From: Paraburkholderia franconis
GTDB lineage: Bacteria; Pseudomonadota; Gammaproteobacteria; Burkholderiales; Burkholderiaceae
Length of the DNA stretch: 53,861 bases
Direction of reading: 5' to 3'
Assembly (NCBI RefSeq): GCF_009362735.1
Contig: NZ_WHNP01000052.1
Location: 1-53,861, forward strand
The stretch's first letter is position 1; every line of letters starts with the position of its first letter. The notes below the pieces were generated by a model. It ran no database searches. It had not been told where the DNA came from and saw only the letters and a list, made by a program, of their open reading frames with translations. This document shows positions 17,842 through 26,741 of the stretch, one piece after another. Position numbers and translations under genes: made by a program.

Positions 17842-20091
17842 TTACTCGGGCAAGACAGCAAGACGATAGAAGTTCTTTGTGTATTCGTCCGGCTCGCCGA
17901 ACCACTTCACGAAAAGCCCGCGATAGTTGCCCGATGCGTACATCTTGCTGAGCGCGCTGTCGACGAAAAGGCGCATGTCCTCGTCGTCGCGCGCGACGCC
18001 CAGCGAAACGGGCACAACGGTGAAGCGGCGCTGAAGGACGAACAGGCTATCCGACGCGGTGCTCCGCTTGACGGCATCCTGCAGGATCTGCCGCTCCGCG
18101 AAGAAGACATTGATTTTCCGGTCGAGCACGAGCCGCACGCCCTCTTCATAACTCGACACGTTGACGACGCGCGCTGTCAGCTTGAACTCGTTGATGCGGT
18201 CGTTCAGCCATCGCTGCGTGGGCGAATCCTTGATGGTCGAAAATGTCTGCGCATTCAGGATCTCCGCCGGCGATGCGCGCCATACCGGCCGGTTGGTCTG
18301 CGTGTCGCCGCTGAGTATCGCCTTGAGGCCGGGTGATGCGTCGGCGCGCATCAGCGCGGCAATACCGCCCGGATAGACGGGCAGCGAATAGCTGATGAAC
18401 TTGCGGCCCGTCAGTGTTTCAGCGTCGCCGCACAGCAAGTCGATCCGGTGTTCTTGCAGCGCGCGGTAGCGGTCGTCGGATGAGACCTGCGTCCAGTTCA
18501 CCGTCAGCGCGGGAAGGCCCAGTCCGCCTTTGATCTGATCCGCCACGCCCTGGCACATCCCCGCGAGAAAGCCGACGGCACGGCCCTCGTTGTCCCGGTA
18601 CACGAACGGGCTCGCCACGTCGACATAGCCGATGTTGACCTTCCCCGATTGCTTGATCCGTGCGAGCGCGCCCGACAGGACGGCGCTCGCCCCCGCTGCG
18701 TGCGCGGGACGCGGCGCCGGCGCGCACAGCACGGCGAACGCGATGATGCTCGCGGCCGCGATCGCCGGCTTGCGCGCCTTGGCGCCCAGCAGCGAAAGCC
18801 GTGGCGCGATGAAGCCATAGATGATGTAGCCGATCGCCATGACCAACATGCCGCCCAGCACGGCGTCCTTACCGGATGCATAGAGCGCGTAGACGGAGTA
18901 CACCATCGCGATGACTGCGACCACTGCGTTACGCCTGTAGACGGCGGGTTCCGTCCCTGCGTCTCGCATCATGACGAACAGCGCGGACAGCGACACGATA
19001 TACGGCACCACGTTCGTCACGACGGCCAGATTGACGAGCGCCGCGAACTGTTCGGACAGATTCGGCGAAATGGTCGACAGCGCCATTAGCGACTGCACGA
19101 TTCCCATGATGATCATGCCCGCGATCGGTGCGCCATTGTGGCTGGCCTTGCTGAAGATCGACGGGAACATGTTGCTATCGGCGGCGTCCTTTGCCGTCTG
19201 GGCCAGCGTGAACTGCCAGCCGAGCAGAGAGCCGACGCACGCCATGGCCGCGAGCGCCATCACGATCGAACCGACAGCCGGGTTGAACATATGCGCGAAG
19301 GCGAGACCGAACGGGCCCGTCGATTTCGCGAGGTCCGCATTGGGGACGATGCCCTGGATCGCCGTCGTCGAAAGAACGTAGATGACCGCGGCGCCCAGTG
19401 TGCCGAACATGCATGCGAGCGGCACATCGCGCTTCGGGTTCTCGACAGCCGACGAGTTCTGCACCGCCGATTCCATGCCCAGAAATGCCCACAGCGTCAG
19501 CGAGATGCTGGAGCCCATGCCTTCTATGAGCCGCATTCCTTGCGGGTTCCAGGCGGCTGCAAAGGTGCTGGAGTGAAACCAGAACCATCCGGCAAACGAC
19601 ATGAATCCGACGGGCAGAATCACGCCCCAGACCGTGATGGAGCCGATACGCCCCGTCAGCTTCGGACCGCCGAAGTTCGCGACCGTGGTGATCCACAACA
19701 GCGCGATCACGCCGATGCACGTTGCGACGGGCGACGACGTCAGCACGGGGAAAAAGGCGGCCAGATAGCCGAGCGCCGAGCTTGCGACGGCGACATTCGC
19801 AATTGCAAGCGACAGGAAGTAAAGGAAGAACACCTGAAAGTAGCCGGGCTTTCCGTAAGCGTCTTCAGCGTACGCCGCCATGCCGCCCGCACGCTGGTTG
19901 AGAATGCCCGCTTGCGCGAAGCCGTAAGCGATCGCCATCGAGCCCAATGCCGTCACCACCCATGACAGCAGCGAAATGGCACCGACCTTCGCCATATTGG
20001 TGGGCAGCATGATGATGCCCGAGCCCATCATGTTTACGGTAACGATGAACGTCAATTGCACGACACTCATCTTCTTCGGTTCAGCAGCCAT
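17842..20091 (-). CDS. PotE-like amino-acid/polyamine antiporter fused to a periplasmic binding domain
   Basis: A 749-residue two-part protein in one frame. Residues 1-433 are an APC-family antiporter with about 12 membrane segments; TVNMMGSGIIMLPTN is the substrate-site loop of the PotE/AdiC group, and ENPKRDVPLA is also typical. Residues 441-465 are a further hydrophobic segment that reads like a Sec signal peptide, Lys then AIAAASIIAFAVL and PAHA. Residues 470-749 are a complete SBP_bac_3 domain (VNIGYVDVASPFVYRDNEG, HRIDLLCGDAETLTGRK). A cytoplasmic APC C-terminus plus one more segment puts the binding domain in the periplasm. AAGGAG lies 8 nt before the ATG. It lies 32 bp after ornithine decarboxylase. 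Confidence 0.88.
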   Translation of the reverse strand: MAAEPKKMSVVQLTFIVTVNMMGSGIIMLPTNMAKVGAISLLSWVVTALGSMAIAYGFAQAGILNQRAGGMAAYAEDAYGKPGYFQVFFLYFLSLAIANVAVASSALGYLAAFFPVLTSSPVATCIGVIALLWITTVANFGGPKLTGRIGSITVWGVILPVGFMSFAGWFWFHSSTFAAAWNPQGMRLIEGMGSSISLTLWAFLGMESAVQNSSAVENPKRDVPLACMFGTLGAAVIYVLSTTAIQGIVPNADLAKSTGPFGLAFAHMFNPAVGSIVMALAAMACVGSLLGWQFTLAQTAKDAADSNMFPSIFSKASHNGAPIAGMIIMGIVQSLMALSTISPNLSEQFAALVNLAVVTNVVPYIVSLSALFVMMRDAGTEPAVYRRNAVVAVIAMVYSVYALYASGKDAVLGGMLVMAIGYIIYGFIAPRLSLLGAKARKPAIAAASIIAFAVLCAPAPRPAHAAGASAVLSGALARIKQSGKVNIGYVDVASPFVYRDNEGRAVGFLAGMCQGVADQIKGGLGLPALTVNWTQVSSDDRYRALQEHRIDLLCGDAETLTGRKFISYSLPVYPGGIAALMRADASPGLKAILSGDTQTNRPVWRASPAEILNAQTFSTIKDSPTQRWLNDRINEFKLTARVVNVSSYEEGVRLVLDRKINVFFAERQILQDAVKRSTASDSLFVLQRRFTVVPVSLGVARDDEDMRLFVDSALSKMYASGNYRGLFVKWFGEPDEYTKNFYRLAVLPE

Positions 20092-20123
20092 GGCGCACAC
20101 TCCTTAGTGGCTTTCCTTGTCGG

Positions 20124-22487
20124 TTATTCACTGACCACGTAGGTATAAAAACGGATGCGACCGTCTTCGCGTTCCTGGAACACGCCCTGAACTTCGTAAT
20201 TGAAGCCGGGAAACCGATTGAAGGATTCCTGGAACGCCATGAAGTAATCCAGCATCGGTTGGGCACGGTCATCCCAACGCTCGCCGGGGAGCACGACACC
20301 GATTCCTGGCGGATAGATGAGCGCCAGAGTCGCGGAGACGCGGTTTTTGACACGATCGAGCGGCACGTACTCGACCCGGTTTGCGACGAGCGCCTCATAC
20401 GCTTCTTCCGGCGACATTGCGAGTTCCGGGAAGCTCGACGCGCGGAAGCACAACCGCTGCAAATTCTTGACGTTCGCTTCTCGATAGAAGTTGTGCATCT
20501 CGTTGCACACGCGCCGCAGCGTGTAGCCCTCGTAGCGTTCGCTGTGAGCGGCGCAGAGCGTGGGCAGTACTTCGGGCAACGAGGCATCGCGATCCCACAG
20601 GTTCTTGAACTTGACGAGACGTGCTATCAGCGTATTGAGCTTGCTTTCGTCTTCTGCCGGTGTCATCAGAAAGAGAATGCTGTTCAGGTCGCACTTTTCG
20701 GGGACGATTCCTTCTTCGCGCAGGTAGTTCGCCACGACCGTCGCGGGCACGCCGAAACTCAGATATTCGCCTGTGCTCCGGTCGATCCCGGGCGTCAGCA
20801 GATTCAGCTTGTTCGGATCGGCCATCACGTAGCCGTCGGCGTAGCCCGTATAGCCGTGCCAGGTTGCTTCCGGGCGGAATTCCCAGCACTGCTGCTCGCG
20901 CTTGATGACGTTGATCGGAATGTCTTCCCACGCGACATTCGATGCATCCGCGATGAAATTCGAATTGCTGATATCGACGACGTCGGGAACGAAAGGATCG
21001 AAGAACCACTGTTCCTGTGCGGTCTTGCCTGTCTCCTCATAGTGGCGGGCGAACTGGCGGAATTTCTTGCGCGCTTCGATGCCAAGCTCGATACAGCTGT
21101 CCCACAGCACTTCGCCCGCTTTTCCTTCGTGCACCTTTGCGTTGACGTCGAGCGACGCGAACAGCGGATAGAAAGGCGACGTGCTTGCATGAATGAGGAA
21201 CGACTCGTTGAAGCGCTTGTGCTCGATGTAGCGCTGTTGCCCCCGGATATGCTCGTCTCGCTTGTGAACCTGCGACGCCTGCGAAAAGCCGGCTCCCTGC
21301 TTATGTACGGACTGGGTCGAAAAGAGGCCGGGCATTTCCGGTGTCAGATCTTTCAGGCGCATCGGGCTGTGATCGTCGAACAGCGGATGGAACGCGTTGT
21401 AACCGATCCACGCCTCATCCCACAGCACGTAGTCGCATAGATGACCGATCTTCTCGAGCACTTTGCGCACGTTGTAGATCGTCCCGTCGTAAGTCGCGAG
21501 CTGAATGCACGCGAGCCGGAATGGGCGTTCCGCCTGGCTGCGTTCCGGGTCCTTGACCAGCGGGTTGTTACGGATCTGCTCGCGCAGGTAGTCTTCGTTC
21601 CAGGCTTCCCAGTCGACAGCACCGATCATCCCGAACGCGTTGCGCGAAGTCGGCAGGAAGACGGGAATCGCGCCGGCCTGAACGAGAGCGCCCTGATGCA
21701 GCGACTTGTGATTGTTGCGGTCGAACAGAACGAGATCGCCGCGCTTGAGAACGGCGCCCGTCACGATCTTGTTGGATGTACTGGTTCCATTGAGAACGAA
21801 GTACGTCTGGTCCGCGCCGAACACTTCGGCGGCGTGACGCTGCGCTTCTGCGGCGGCACCTTCGTGTATCAACAGATCGCCGAGATCGACATCGGCATTG
21901 CACAGATCATTGCGAAAGATGCTTTCGCCGAAATGCTTAAAGAACAACTGCCCAGCCGGCGACTTCCGGTAGAACTGTCCGCCCTGATGGCCCGGACAGT
22001 CGAATGCGATATTGGCTTCGGCATCGTACGCAACGAGTCCGCCGAAGAACGGCGGCAGCAGGCTCAAGCCGTATTTGACGAGGCTCGCCATGACCTGCTT
22101 GGCGTAGAAGGCGGGCGTTTGCTGTCCGAGGTAGATATAGCCGTCGACTTCGCCGAGTCCCGCTGTCACCGCGAGATCCGACAGATGGTGCGAGTTTGCG
22201 AGCGCCCAGAGCGGCGTCCTGAAGCCTAGCGAGCGCACGGAAGCGGCGAGTGTCCGCGCCGCTTCCAGGCGGGCGCCGTCGATCAGGACGATGTAGGCGC
22301 CGACGTCGGCATCTTCATTGACGTCGCGTGCGAAGCTATCCGTCACTTCGACGCGGAAGTGCTCCGCCGTGATCTGCTCCAACAGCTCGCTGGTCTGCGC
22401 GTCATTTCGGTCCACGATCGCGACTACCTTCAGAAACTTGTGGAAGGGAATCGGGATGGTGGGCGCCTTCAAAGGGCGAGGGACCAT
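20124..22487 (-). CDS. speF: Ornithine decarboxylase, inducible type (SpeF-like)
   Basis: A 787-residue PLP-dependent decarboxylase: N-terminal wing domain (1-130), then FDCPGHQGGQFYRKSPAG, TYFVLNGTSTSNKI, CIQLATYDGTIYNV, LWDEAWIGYNAFHPL, and the PLP lysine at residue 396 in FSTQSVHKQGAGFSQ. These are features of SpeC/SpeF rather than AdiA or CadA. It converts ornithine to putrescine and CO2, taking up a proton. The ATG at 22487 has AAGGAG 6 nt upstream; the frame is open to 22538 but without a ribosome site. It is the first gene of the set running to adiA. The ornithine made by the divergent arcB pathway could feed it. Confidence 0.88.
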   Translation of the reverse strand: MVPRPLKAPTIPIPFHKFLKVVAIVDRNDAQTSELLEQITAEHFRVEVTDSFARDVNEDADVGAYIVLIDGARLEAARTLAASVRSLGFRTPLWALANSHHLSDLAVTAGLGEVDGYIYLGQQTPAFYAKQVMASLVKYGLSLLPPFFGGLVAYDAEANIAFDCPGHQGGQFYRKSPAGQLFFKHFGESIFRNDLCNADVDLGDLLIHEGAAAEAQRHAAEVFGADQTYFVLNGTSTSNKIVTGAVLKRGDLVLFDRNNHKSLHQGALVQAGAIPVFLPTSRNAFGMIGAVDWEAWNEDYLREQIRNNPLVKDPERSQAERPFRLACIQLATYDGTIYNVRKVLEKIGHLCDYVLWDEAWIGYNAFHPLFDDHSPMRLKDLTPEMPGLFSTQSVHKQGAGFSQASQVHKRDEHIRGQQRYIEHKRFNESFLIHASTSPFYPLFASLDVNAKVHEGKAGEVLWDSCIELGIEARKKFRQFARHYEETGKTAQEQWFFDPFVPDVVDISNSNFIADASNVAWEDIPINVIKREQQCWEFRPEATWHGYTGYADGYVMADPNKLNLLTPGIDRSTGEYLSFGVPATVVANYLREEGIVPEKCDLNSILFLMTPAEDESKLNTLIARLVKFKNLWDRDASLPEVLPTLCAAHSERYEGYTLRRVCNEMHNFYREANVKNLQRLCFRASSFPELAMSPEEAYEALVANRVEYVPLDRVKNRVSATLALIYPPGIGVVLPGERWDDRAQPMLDYFMAFQESFNRFPGFNYEVQGVFQEREDGRIRFYTYVVSE

Positions 22488-22650
22488 GGTCACTCCTTCT
22501 TCAACCGGCTTCGCGAATCCGCTTGATTTGTCGCTCATGCGCCGGACGTCAGCGGAAATCGGGCGCAGGCATCTGTACCGCGAACTTTCGGCAATGCAAT
22601 TTTTCGTTCAGATCGACAAGTAACGGGAAGGCAGAACGCACAACCGGGGG

Positions 22651-22932
22651 CTACCGAGGTTTCCGGGTGTCAGTGGTCATCGGGCAGAAGGCGGCATGGC
22701 GATACCTTGCCGCGGGTCTCTCTCGGCTATTCCTGTAGCTCGAAAGCGGGGCCGCCAGAGGCGCGTCGATATAGTCGTCGTAGGTGCTAGGTATATAGTT
22801 GGCGAGCTTATCGCTTATTGCAAATTTTTTTGTCAGAACGAGAACCTGGCATAGCCAATAAAGAAGACCCCATTCGTATTCGCATTCGTTGAATATCGCT
22901 GCCTCATCAAGTAACGATGTCTGGTCATTCAT
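22651..22932 (-). CDS. Possible 93-residue leader or orphan protein upstream of speF
   Basis: An open frame in AT-richer DNA upstream of the ornithine decarboxylase, same strand, ending about 160 bp before it. The first ~55 residues look protein-like (acidic start, EYEWGLLYWLCQVLVLTKKF), whereas the last ~40 are Arg/Pro-rich and look like ordinary high-GC filler. No good ribosome site precedes the ATG. It could be a real small protein, a regulatory upstream frame, or chance. It does not resemble the enterobacterial SpeFL leader peptide. Confidence 0.3.
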   Translation of the reverse strand: MNDQTSLLDEAAIFNECEYEWGLLYWLCQVLVLTKKFAISDKLANYIPSTYDDYIDAPLAAPLSSYRNSRERPAARYRHAAFCPMTTDTRKPR

Positions 22933-22938
22933 TTTTTA

Positions 22939-22961
22939 GAAAATATCCCGCGTATATTTTC
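22939..22961. promoter_or_regulatory. AT-rich dyad in the speF-arcA intergenic region
   Basis: A perfect 8-bp inverted repeat GAAAATAT / ATATTTTC with a 7-nt GC spacer, between the divergent decarboxylase and arc operons. Position and symmetry suit a regulator site; no known box is recognised. Confidence 0.4.
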
Positions 22962-23353
22962 AATTGCTGTCGTGCTATTCGATGTTCGCAATAGCTGATA
23001 TGCGGTTCACGTGGAATCTTGAACAATGCGGTTTTATCAACCAGAATGATCTGCAGATGACGTGCCGGTTTTTTCACAGAGCATGTCCAGGACGCGCTTT
23101 CGCTTTCGTTCATTGCCTGATAAGAGTCCGCGTGTGTCGAGATGCAGCCGCATAAATAAAATCCTGGCCGCACGTCAGTCCACGCGTGTTGCAGGGCGGC
23201 AGATCGAAGCCGCGTGACGCCCTCGCGAGTGCGATGACTTTCTGTCAATGAACACGCGCAAACCGTCTTTCGCCTGAAGGCAGTAAGTCGATAAGCGGGC
23301 TTCCGTTGCAATCGGCAAGCCGCGACGCGCTGGTTCGCACATAGGAGACAGCG
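22962..23353. other. Promoter region upstream of arcA
   Basis: This stretch leads up to arcA and is AT-rich at its left end. It should hold the arcA promoter. I looked for FNR/ANR boxes (TTGAT-N4-ATCAA), which often control arc operons, and found no good match. AGGAGA lies just before the arcA ATG. Confidence 0.4.
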
Positions 23354-24607
23354 ATGAATACAGAGGTCACCACGCTCGGAGCCTACTCCGAGGTTGGCAA
23401 GCTGCGCATGGTCATGGTTTCTGCGCCCGGACTGGCGCATCAACGCTTGACGCCAAGCAATTGCGACGAGCTGTTGTTCGACGACGTCATCTGGGTGAGC
23501 CAGGCCAAGCGGGATCACTTCGACTTTGTAACGAAGATGCGCGAGCGCGGGGTAGAAGTTCTCGACGTGCACAACCTCCTGACGCAGACGCTGGACAATC
23601 CCGAAGCGCGTAAATGGATACTCGACCGAAGGGTCTCCGACGACAGCGTCGGCGTAGGGTTGAGCAACGAAGTGCGCGCGTGGATGAACGAACTGGAATC
23701 GCGCAAGCTTGCCGAATTTCTGATCGGCGGCGTCTCGCTCGACGACATTCCCGGCAGCGATGCGCCCGTCGTCAAGCTCTTTCGTGATTATCTGGATTAC
23801 TCCAGCTTCCTGCTCGCGCCGTTGCCGAACATGGTCTTTACGCGCGACACAACCTGCTGGATCTACGGCGGCGTGACGCTCAATCCGATGTATTGGCCTG
23901 CGAGGCGGCAAGAGACGCTGCTCGAAGCCGCGATCTACAGGTTTCACCCGACGTTCGCCAACGCCGACTTCGAGACCTGGTACGGCGATCCCGACAAGGA
24001 CCATGGTGCATCGACGCTGGAAGGCGGCGACGTCATGCCGGTCGGCAAGGGGACAGTGTTGATCGGCATGGGCGAACGCACATCGCGGCAGGCAATCGGC
24101 CAGGTCGCGCGGGCGCTGTTCGACAAAGGCGCGGCTGAACAGGTGCTGGTCGCGGGTATGCCGAAGTCGCGCGCAGCCATGCATCTCGACACGGTGTTCA
24201 GTTTCTGCGACCGCGATCTTGTGACGATATTTCCGGAAGTGGTCGGGAAGATCATTACGTTCACGATCAGGCCCGACGACAAGAGTGCCTATGGCATGAG
24301 CATCCAGCGCGAAGACAAGCCCTTCGTCAAGGCGGTGGGCGATGCGTTGGGGCTGAAGGAACTGCGCGTCGTCGAAACGGGAGGAAACCAGTTCGCGGCG
24401 GAACGCGAGCAATGGGACGACGGCAACAACATGGTGTGCATCGAGCCCGGCGTCGTCGTCGGCTACGACCGCAATACGTTCACCAACACGCTGCTGCGCA
24501 AGGCGGGCATCGAAGTGATCACGATCGCGGCCAGTGAGCTTGGACGCGGCCGCGGCGGCGGGCATTGCATGACGTGCCCGATTGCGCGCGATCCCGTTGA
24601 TTACTGA
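23354..24607 (+). CDS. arcA: Arginine deiminase
   Basis: A 417-residue guanidino-group-modifying enzyme, full length for the family. Substrate-guiding and catalytic motifs are present: PNMVFTRDT, LEGGDVMPVG, AAMHLDTVF with the catalytic histidine at 277, and the C-terminal GGGHCMTCPI with the catalytic cysteine at 405. It hydrolyses arginine to citrulline and ammonia, the first step of the arginine deiminase pathway, giving alkali for acid resistance and carbamoyl phosphate for ATP. An AGGAGA lies 7 nt before the ATG. It is the first gene of arcABC. Confidence 0.95.
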   Translation: MNTEVTTLGAYSEVGKLRMVMVSAPGLAHQRLTPSNCDELLFDDVIWVSQAKRDHFDFVTKMRERGVEVLDVHNLLTQTLDNPEARKWILDRRVSDDSVGVGLSNEVRAWMNELESRKLAEFLIGGVSLDDIPGSDAPVVKLFRDYLDYSSFLLAPLPNMVFTRDTTCWIYGGVTLNPMYWPARRQETLLEAAIYRFHPTFANADFETWYGDPDKDHGASTLEGGDVMPVGKGTVLIGMGERTSRQAIGQVARALFDKGAAEQVLVAGMPKSRAAMHLDTVFSFCDRDLVTIFPEVVGKIITFTIRPDDKSAYGMSIQREDKPFVKAVGDALGLKELRVVETGGNQFAAEREQWDDGNNMVCIEPGVVVGYDRNTFTNTLLRKAGIEVITIAASELGRGRGGGHCMTCPIARDPVDY

Positions 24608-24661
24608 AGCGTTTGCCCGTGTCGAGCCAACGCTCAGTCACCCGATCGATGGAGACAACTC

Positions 24662-25672
24662 ATGGCTTTCAATCTGCGAAACCGTAGTCTTCTCAGCCTC
24701 ATGCATCACAGCGGCCGCGAGCTGCGCTATCTGCTCGATCTGTCGCGCGATCTCAAGCGCGCGAAGTACGCAGGCACCGAGCAGCAGCATTTGGAGCGCA
24801 AGAACATTGCATTGATCTTCGAAAAGACATCCACTCGAACGCGCTGTGCATTCGAAGTGGCCGCGCACGATCAGGGCGCGCACGTCACCTATATCGATCC
24901 GACATCGTCACAAATCGGACACAAGGAGAGCATGAAGGATACGGCGCGCGTGCTCGGCCGCATGTTCGACGCGATCGAGTACCGGGGATTCAGCCAGGAA
25001 ATCGTCGAGGAACTGGCGCGCTACGCATCCGTGCCCGTCTTCAACGGATTGACGGACGAATATCATCCGACGCAGATGCTCGCCGACGTGCTGACGATGC
25101 GCGAGTACTCCGACAAGCCGCTGCATGAGATCAGCTATGCGTATCTCGGCGACGCGCGCAACAACATGGGCAACTCGCTATTGCTGATCGGCGCAAAGCT
25201 CGGCATGGACGTGCGCGTGGCGGCGCCGAAGTCTCTATGGCCGCATGAGGAGCACATTGATGCATGCCAGCAATTCGCAAAGGAAAGCGGCGCGCGCGTT
25301 ACGCTCACCGAAGATCCGAAAGAAGCGGTGAAAATGGTCGATTTCATTCACACCGACGTGTGGGTGTCGATGGGCGAGCCGGTCGAAGCCTGGGACGAAA
25401 GGATCAAGGCACTGCTGCCGTATCAGGTGAACCGCGCGCTGATCGAGTCGACAGGCAACCCGAGAACCCGCTTCATGCATTGTCTGCCCGCCTTTCACAA
25501 CTGCGAGACCAAGGTCGGCCAGCAGATCGCGGAGCGTTATCCAGATCTTGCGAGCGGGATCGAAGTGACGGATGACGTGTTCGAGTCGGATTACAACATC
25601 GCATTCGAGCAGGCAGAGAACCGGATGCATACGATCAAGGCCATCCTCGTTTCGACTCTGGCCGATATCTGA
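24662..25672 (+). CDS. arcB: Catabolic ornithine carbamoyltransferase
   Basis: A 336-residue transferase. The carbamoyl-phosphate loop STRTR lies at residues 57-61, the ornithine-binding DVWVSMGE further on, and HCLP at 273-276 with catalytic cysteine. Length and the YDYIEYRGF-like DAIEYRGFSQE stretch agree with catabolic ArcB. It converts citrulline and phosphate to ornithine and carbamoyl phosphate. It sits 54 bp after arcA. The ornithine it makes is the substrate for the divergent ornithine decarboxylase and the likely exchange partner of the antiporter. Confidence 0.95.
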   Translation: MAFNLRNRSLLSLMHHSGRELRYLLDLSRDLKRAKYAGTEQQHLERKNIALIFEKTSTRTRCAFEVAAHDQGAHVTYIDPTSSQIGHKESMKDTARVLGRMFDAIEYRGFSQEIVEELARYASVPVFNGLTDEYHPTQMLADVLTMREYSDKPLHEISYAYLGDARNNMGNSLLLIGAKLGMDVRVAAPKSLWPHEEHIDACQQFAKESGARVTLTEDPKEAVKMVDFIHTDVWVSMGEPVEAWDERIKALLPYQVNRALIESTGNPRTRFMHCLPAFHNCETKVGQQIAERYPDLASGIEVTDDVFESDYNIAFEQAENRMHTIKAILVSTLADI

Positions 25673-25699
25673 GCGTATCCGTTTCGCCCCATGTTCGTC

Positions 25700-25727
25700 G
25701 CCGTGCGGCGCAAGCGTGCCGCACGGC
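25700..25727 (+). promoter_or_regulatory. Hairpin between arcB and arcC
   Basis: A perfect 10-bp inverted repeat GCCGTGCGGC / GCCGCACGGC with an 8-nt loop in the 81-bp arcB-arcC gap. It ends 13 nt before the arcC ribosome site. There is no T-run. It may set the relative yield or stability of the arcC part of the message. Confidence 0.5.
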
Positions 25728-25753
25728 CAGGCATTCCGCAGGAGGATCGCATC

Positions 25754-26692
25754 ATGCGCCTCGTCATCGCACTGGGCGGCAATGCGCTGTTGCAGCGCGG
25801 CCAGCCCATGACGGAGAGCCAGCAGCGCGAGAACGTCAAGATTGCCGCCACGCAGATCGCCAGTGTGGCAACGGGCAATGAGATCGTTATCGCGCATGGC
25901 AATGGTCCGCAGGTCGGCTTGCTTGCGCTGCAAAGCGCGGCCTACAAGGACGTATCGCCGTATCCGCTCGATGTGCTCGGTGCGCAGACGGAAGGGATGA
26001 TCGGCTATCTGATCGAACAGGAGCTGGGTAATCTGCTGCCGTTCGAAGTCCCGTTTGCGACGATCCTGACCCAGGTCGAAGTAGATCTCGCGGACCCGGC
26101 GTTCCAGCATCCGAGCAAGCCCATCGGTCCCGTGTACTCGAAGGAAGAGGCTCAGAAGCTTGCGGATGAAAAAGGCTGGAGCATCGCGGAGGATGGCGAC
26201 AAGTATCGCCGCGTGGTCGCGAGTCCGCGGCCGCAGCGCATCTTCGAAATCCGTCCGGTGAAATGGCTGCTGGAGAAGGGCACCATTGTCATCTGCGCGG
26301 GCGGCGGCGGCATCCCGACGTGCTACGACGAGAACCGCAAGCTGCGTGGCGTGGAAGCCGTGATCGACAAGGATCTGTGCTCCGCGCTGCTCGCACAGGA
26401 ACTCGAGGCGGACGTGCTCATCATCGCGACCGACGTCAACGCAGCCTACGTCGATTGGGGCAAGCCGACGCAAAAAGGCATTGCCCAGGCGCATCCGGAC
26501 GAACTCGAAAAGCTGGGCTTTGCGTCGGGGTCGATGGGGCCCAAAGTCCAGGCCGCCATCGAGTTTGCGCGCAAGACGGGCAAAGATGCCGTGATCGGCG
26601 CGCTTCGCGATATCGTCGCGATCACGCAAGGCACGGCGGGTACGCGGATCAGCGTGCGCGAGCCTGGGATCGAGTTCTACCCGCTCGCGTAA
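25754..26692 (+). CDS. arcC: Carbamate kinase
   Basis: A 312-residue amino-acid-kinase-family enzyme. VIALGGNALLQRG at the N-terminus, AHGNGPQVGLLALQ, ICAGGGGIPTC and the C-terminal VIGALRDIVAITQGTAGTRI are all present. It uses carbamoyl phosphate to phosphorylate ADP, giving the ATP gain of the pathway. GGAGG lies 8 nt before the ATG at 25754; the frame is open back to 25691 but that would run through the hairpin. It ends the operon, facing the AraC-type regulator gene. Confidence 0.95.
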   Translation: MRLVIALGGNALLQRGQPMTESQQRENVKIAATQIASVATGNEIVIAHGNGPQVGLLALQSAAYKDVSPYPLDVLGAQTEGMIGYLIEQELGNLLPFEVPFATILTQVEVDLADPAFQHPSKPIGPVYSKEEAQKLADEKGWSIAEDGDKYRRVVASPRPQRIFEIRPVKWLLEKGTIVICAGGGGIPTCYDENRKLRGVEAVIDKDLCSALLAQELEADVLIIATDVNAAYVDWGKPTQKGIAQAHPDELEKLGFASGSMGPKVQAAIEFARKTGKDAVIGALRDIVAITQGTAGTRISVREPGIEFYPLA

Positions 26693-26741
26693 CGCGGTCG
26701 GCGGTGTTTGCTTGCACCCATGCGACCCGCACGCCGATCCG

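Noticed and set aside
22962..23353. An FNR/ANR box upstream of arcA.
   Set aside because: Only single half-sites such as ATCAA and GTCAA occur, without a correctly spaced partner.
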